From: Terramyces sp. JEL0728
Lineage: Eukaryota; Chytridiomycota; Chytridiomycetes; Rhizophydiales; Terramycetaceae
NCBI GenBank assembly: GCA_027603945.1
Contig: JADIIU010000142.1
Span: 1 to 31,160, forward strand
DNA: 31,160 bases
Reading direction: 5' to 3'
Below, piece after piece: positions 29,666 to 31,160 of this stretch. A program made the position numbers and the translations under genes. Within the stretch, counting starts at the first letter, position 1, and each line of letters begins with the position of its first letter. Below the pieces are notes generated by a model that was not told the DNA's origin, made no database searches, and was given only the letters and a program-made list of their open reading frames with translations.

Positions 29666-30355
29666 ATGAAAAGGAATCCAGAATCATTTTGTAAAGGTAT
29701 CTGTAATGATGGAGGAGCATGCCATAAGTATGCAAGTACGGATGGGTCCGGCTTCTGTTCGGGACAGCATTACTTTAATTTAATAGGGTTAAAAACTGGA
29801 ACAACCATAAAGCCATTCACTTGCTCAAGGACATTGCGAATCAGAGATATTCGCTGTTTAATGAAAGACATAGTTTTAAAATACACAGACGATACTGATA
29901 TTTATACGGACAAAAAGATCAGGGACACGACTGGATATCAAATGGACCATATTGTAGAATGCCAAATGATGACCAATTCGGTTGACAATATAAAGAAAGT
30001 CGGGACAGATTTCAAACAAAAGAAAAGTCACCTCAATTGCTTTTTGCGAGAAAATGTAGTGAACAGTGTCAAGAACCTGTGTTTCACAGAGGCAAATATC
30101 AACAGCGCCAAAGGAAAAGCAGTTCAAAAAGCCATTAAAGATAATATGGATTTTTCAAAGAAAAGCTTTATTGACTATCTGATTGGCAATGATCGTAAGA
30201 CCCAGCTGGATATATCTGTCTGTGAAAGGATCAACAAGCACTTGGGTGACGCTGTCGATAACTGCATCGCTGTATTAGAGGTCGAACAGCCTCTGCATCT
30301 GGAACTTGCAGAGGAACTGGCAAAGGTTATTGTCCGTTTTAAATTTGAATATTAA
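29666..30355 (+). CDS. Putative zinc-ribbon / HNH-like protein, 229 aa
   Basis: Single exon; the first ATG is at 29666. The N-terminus has a compact Cys/His cluster, C9, C13, C19, C31 and H35, in the arrangement CxGxC..GxxC(x)nGFCxxQH. This is like the short zinc motifs at the ends of some nuclease-related proteins. In the middle, QMDHIVECQM (D94, H95, E98) resembles the DHxxE core of HNH-type nucleases, and more Cys, His and Asn residues follow. The C-terminal part is helical and basic or acidic in patches. A nuclease is a guess from short motifs. There is no signal peptide or membrane helix. It starts 98 bp after the GT10/GT25 gene on the same strand, but nothing ties it to glycan synthesis. 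An AATAAA lies 4 bp past the stop. Confidence 0.65.
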   Translation: MKRNPESFCKGICNDGGACHKYASTDGSGFCSGQHYFNLIGLKTGTTIKPFTCSRTLRIRDIRCLMKDIVLKYTDDTDIYTDKKIRDTTGYQMDHIVECQMMTNSVDNIKKVGTDFKQKKSHLNCFLRENVVNSVKNLCFTEANINSAKGKAVQKAIKDNMDFSKKSFIDYLIGNDRKTQLDISVCERINKHLGDAVDNCIAVLEVEQPLHLELAEELAKVIVRFKFEY

Positions 30356-30359
30356 TGTA

Positions 30360-30365
30360 AATAAA
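30360..30365 (+). terminator. Poly(A) signal after the zinc/HNH-like gene
   Basis: AATAAA starts 5 bp after the TAA stop (30353-30355). Confidence 0.5.
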
Positions 30366-31039
30366 AATATATATTTCTAGCAGCTGGAAATAGAAATGTG
30401 AGAACAAGTGAAATATCACTTAACAGCCAATCAGATAAGTAACAGTGGTAGCTGATCCAAGTAGGGCTGTGAATGAAAGACTTACACTTGAGTAGATCAA
30501 TGTTTATCCGTGTTGCTTTTACAGCCAACATCAAGATCTATCACTGGCGGCGATTTTATTATGGTCGGTCAGTCTGATAAAGATCAGATGAATGCATGCG
30601 CGGTCGAATAAGTCAATGTACGGCTGGTCTTGTACTGCCGGAATAAACGTCAGTTGTACAACTCAATAACACCAAAATGGAGGGCATTCTAAGATAGAAT
30701 ACCAATGTTACGATTAAATTTACTTAAGAGCTCCTCAAATTCCAATTCCAATGTCGCAGTACTTTTTCGCATCGATCTCTTTGCTCCGCACATATGTCTA
30801 TTACCACATTAGGGCTAGATAGCATCACAGGAGCAACTTCCGCATAGATTACAATCTACATTCAAACGGACAGCTATTGATCATTCACGCGCACTGTAGT
30901 GTTAGAACATGCGCAATCAGGACAGCTATGTTTTACCAATTACGAATTATCCGGTGGGATAACAGACTATCGTTCATAGCGCACAGTTTGGTATAGTTAC
31001 TCCTGACATCCTTGTCGTATTGAAGTGTGCCGAGAGTAG

Positions 31040-31046
31040 TATAAAT
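31040..31046 (+). promoter_or_regulatory. TATA box of the truncated secreted-protein gene
   Basis: TATAAAT begins 35 bp before the ATG at 31075, the same spacing as at the START and protease genes. Confidence 0.5.
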
Positions 31047-31074
31047 GCAATGATGAATTGACTCTTTAACCAGA

Positions 31075-31160
31075 ATGTTTACTTTACTTTTCGTTGCTGC
31101 CACTGTTGCTCTCCCATCTTTCGATGTAACCTCCACTTTTCCAACCTATGTCCAATATTC
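31075..31160 (+). CDS. Start of a secreted protein gene, cut by the window end
   Basis: The 28 codons present begin MFTLLFVAATVAL, a signal peptide, followed by a Ser/Thr-rich mature start. A TATA box lies 35 bp upstream. The opposite strand is open over the same region but shows no such features. The family cannot be told from so little; the pattern (TATA, minimal leader, short signal peptide) is the same as at the pepsin-like protease gene. Confidence 0.55.
   Translation, partial: MFTLLFVAATVALPSFDVTSTFPTYVQY

Larger units (their letters stand above)
30356..31074. other. Intergenic region, 719 bp
   Basis: The longest gene-free stretch in the window. It holds the AATAAA of the upstream gene and the TATA box of the downstream one. 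No conserved ORF, tRNA or repeat was found. Confidence 0.45.

Noticed and set aside
30933..31136. Minus-strand 67-codon open frame at the right end
   Set aside because: The plus strand there has a TATA box and a signal peptide start, which explains the region better.

Overview
The window is eukaryotic nuclear DNA, most likely from a fungus and probably an early-diverging one. Supporting evidence: an R-SNARE close to yeast Snc1/Snc2, an Mrt4, an Mtq2, a vacuolar-type pepsin, an allantoicase, many spliceosomal introns, the standard code with all three stops in use, and very tight gene packing. I cannot place it more precisely. About 21 protein genes and one tRNA-Ala fill 31 kb. Multi-exon models were built by hand from reading-frame continuity, GT/AG ends and family conservation.

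The most striking property is intron size. Thirty introns can be placed with confidence; 29 are only 19-21 nt (13 of 19, 11 of 20, 5 of 21) and one is 24 nt. Most carry a TAAY/TGAY-like branch motif a few nt from the terminal AG. Every intron whose length is a multiple of three contains an in-frame stop. Transcription units are compact too: stop codons often overlap AATAAA, TATA boxes lie about 30 bp from start codons, and one divergent pair has only 13 bp between its ATGs.

Layout. 1-6306: tRNA-Ala, a TANGO2/NRDE protein, a 13-exon ABCC transporter and an unknown protein. 6789-9903: a small secreted protein, MTQ2, an MPP6-like exosome cofactor, a 38-bp tandem repeat, an SNC-like synaptobrevin, MRT4 and an unknown protein. 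10029-14510: a seven-helix membrane protein, an LRR protein with a C-terminal F-box-like motif, and a START-domain protein. 14593-16155: a divergent purine-catabolism pair, allantoicase ending in SKL (PTS1) and 5-hydroxyisourate hydrolase with an N-terminal PTS2, so both are predicted peroxisomal. 16197-22501: F-box/WD40 protein, GPI-anchored NHL-like propeller, four-EF-hand protein, NIPA-type magnesium transporter and a pepsin-like protease.

23176-30355 is a same-strand glycan block. It starts with a membrane-anchored fusion of a WecB-type UDP-GlcNAc 2-epimerase to a GT-A-like glycosyltransferase and a further C-terminal domain. A GT8-like transferase and a GT10-like/GT25 double transferase follow. 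All three have a short basic tail and one N-terminal membrane helix, the topology of Golgi glycosyltransferases. Together they look like an undescribed pathway that would make UDP-ManNAc in the Golgi lumen and build a surface glycan. A putative zinc-ribbon/HNH-like protein follows, and a secreted protein is cut by the window end.
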